Source: Leptospira sp. (lineage in GTDB: Bacteria > Spirochaetota > Leptospiria > Leptospirales > Leptospiraceae). From it: DNA of 5,213 nt. The stretch is from assembly GCA_021413405.1 (NCBI GenBank), contig JAIOQL010000375.1:1-5213 (forward strand). The letters are read 5' to 3'. The notes under the pieces were generated by a model that made no database searches, was not told the DNA's origin, and worked only from the letters and a program-made list of their open reading frames with translations. How positions within the stretch are numbered: position 1 is the first letter of the stretch; each line of letters opens with the position of its first letter. This document shows, one piece after another, positions 5,097-5,213 of the stretch. Both the position numbers and the translations under genes were made by a program.

Positions 5097-5213
5097 ATGA
5101 AGATTGGAAATTTTCCGGATGTAGTGAATGAAAATGCTGCCAGAATTGTTGCCGGATTTGTTCTATTATTGTCTTTACTCACAATTTTCACCGGATCTTT
5201 GATACCACTCATG
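5097..5213 (+). CDS. Probable DUF4395 family membrane protein (partial, N-terminus only)
   Basis: The last 117 bases encode 39 in-frame residues with no stop. The polar start MKIGNFPDVVNENAARIVAG leads straight into a hydrophobic helix (about residues 17-39, FVLLLSLLTIFTGSLIPLM). The V-N-E-N-A-A-R-I-V-A-G pattern before the first helix resembles the N-terminus of DUF4395 proteins, small multi-helix membrane proteins of unknown function. With so little sequence the family call is tentative. No strong Shine-Dalgarno precedes the ATG; TGGA at 5090-5093 is the nearest candidate. An in-frame TTG at 5082 is a weaker alternative start. A TTGACA lies at 5063-5068, but a matching -10 is not visible. 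Confidence 0.6.
   Translation, partial: MKIGNFPDVVNENAARIVAGFVLLLSLLTIFTGSLIPLM

Noticed and set aside
5018..5212. 64-residue minus-strand frame at the right edge
   Set aside because: It is antisense to the DUF4395-like start and spans the divergent promoter gap; its translation has no family resemblance.

Overview
The window looks like chromosomal DNA of a spirochaete close to Leptospira (moderate confidence). The base composition is moderately AT-rich. The gene content is typical of that group: beta-oxidation enzymes, a sulfatase-fold envelope enzyme, and small DUF1761 and DUF4395 membrane proteins. No RNA gene, insertion sequence, CRISPR array or phage gene was seen.

Layout. (1) Positions 1-1114, minus strand: the first 371 residues of a large membrane enzyme of the phosphoethanolamine-transferase / sulfatase-fold family. 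It has five membrane segments followed by the start of the catalytic domain, and it runs off the left edge. (2) Positions 1115-1488: a 374-bp divergent intergenic region. It contains a strong dyad (1161-1178) lying over a possible promoter of the minus-strand gene, a second small dyad, helically phased AATT motifs, and a 7-bp direct repeat with an 11-bp period upstream of the plus-strand genes. (3) Positions 1489-4532: a three-gene plus-strand operon. It encodes a stand-alone FadN-type 3-hydroxyacyl-CoA dehydrogenase, an SCP2/SCP-x-type thiolase 27 bp later, and an unrecognised four-helix membrane protein whose start overlaps the thiolase stop (TAATG). (4) Positions 4529-4975, minus strand: a DUF1761 membrane protein that overlaps the operon tail-to-tail by four bases. 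(5) Positions 5097-5213, plus strand: the first 39 residues of a probable DUF4395 membrane protein, leaving through the right edge.

How the genes work together. The dehydrogenase and thiolase would catalyse the last two steps of a fatty-acid beta-oxidation spiral: L-3-hydroxyacyl-CoA to 3-ketoacyl-CoA, then thiolysis to acetyl-CoA. Acyl-CoA dehydrogenase and enoyl-CoA hydratase are not in the window. The coupled membrane protein has no known role. The flanking genes are transcribed independently and concern the cell envelope or are of unknown function.

Points worth a second look: the dehydrogenase has an altered nucleotide-binding loop and lacks the usual acidic residue; the thiolase has the SCP2-type active site; a membrane protein is translationally coupled to it; two perfect inverted repeats sit just before the overlapping convergent gene ends; and an operator-like dyad lies upstream of the sulfatase-type gene.
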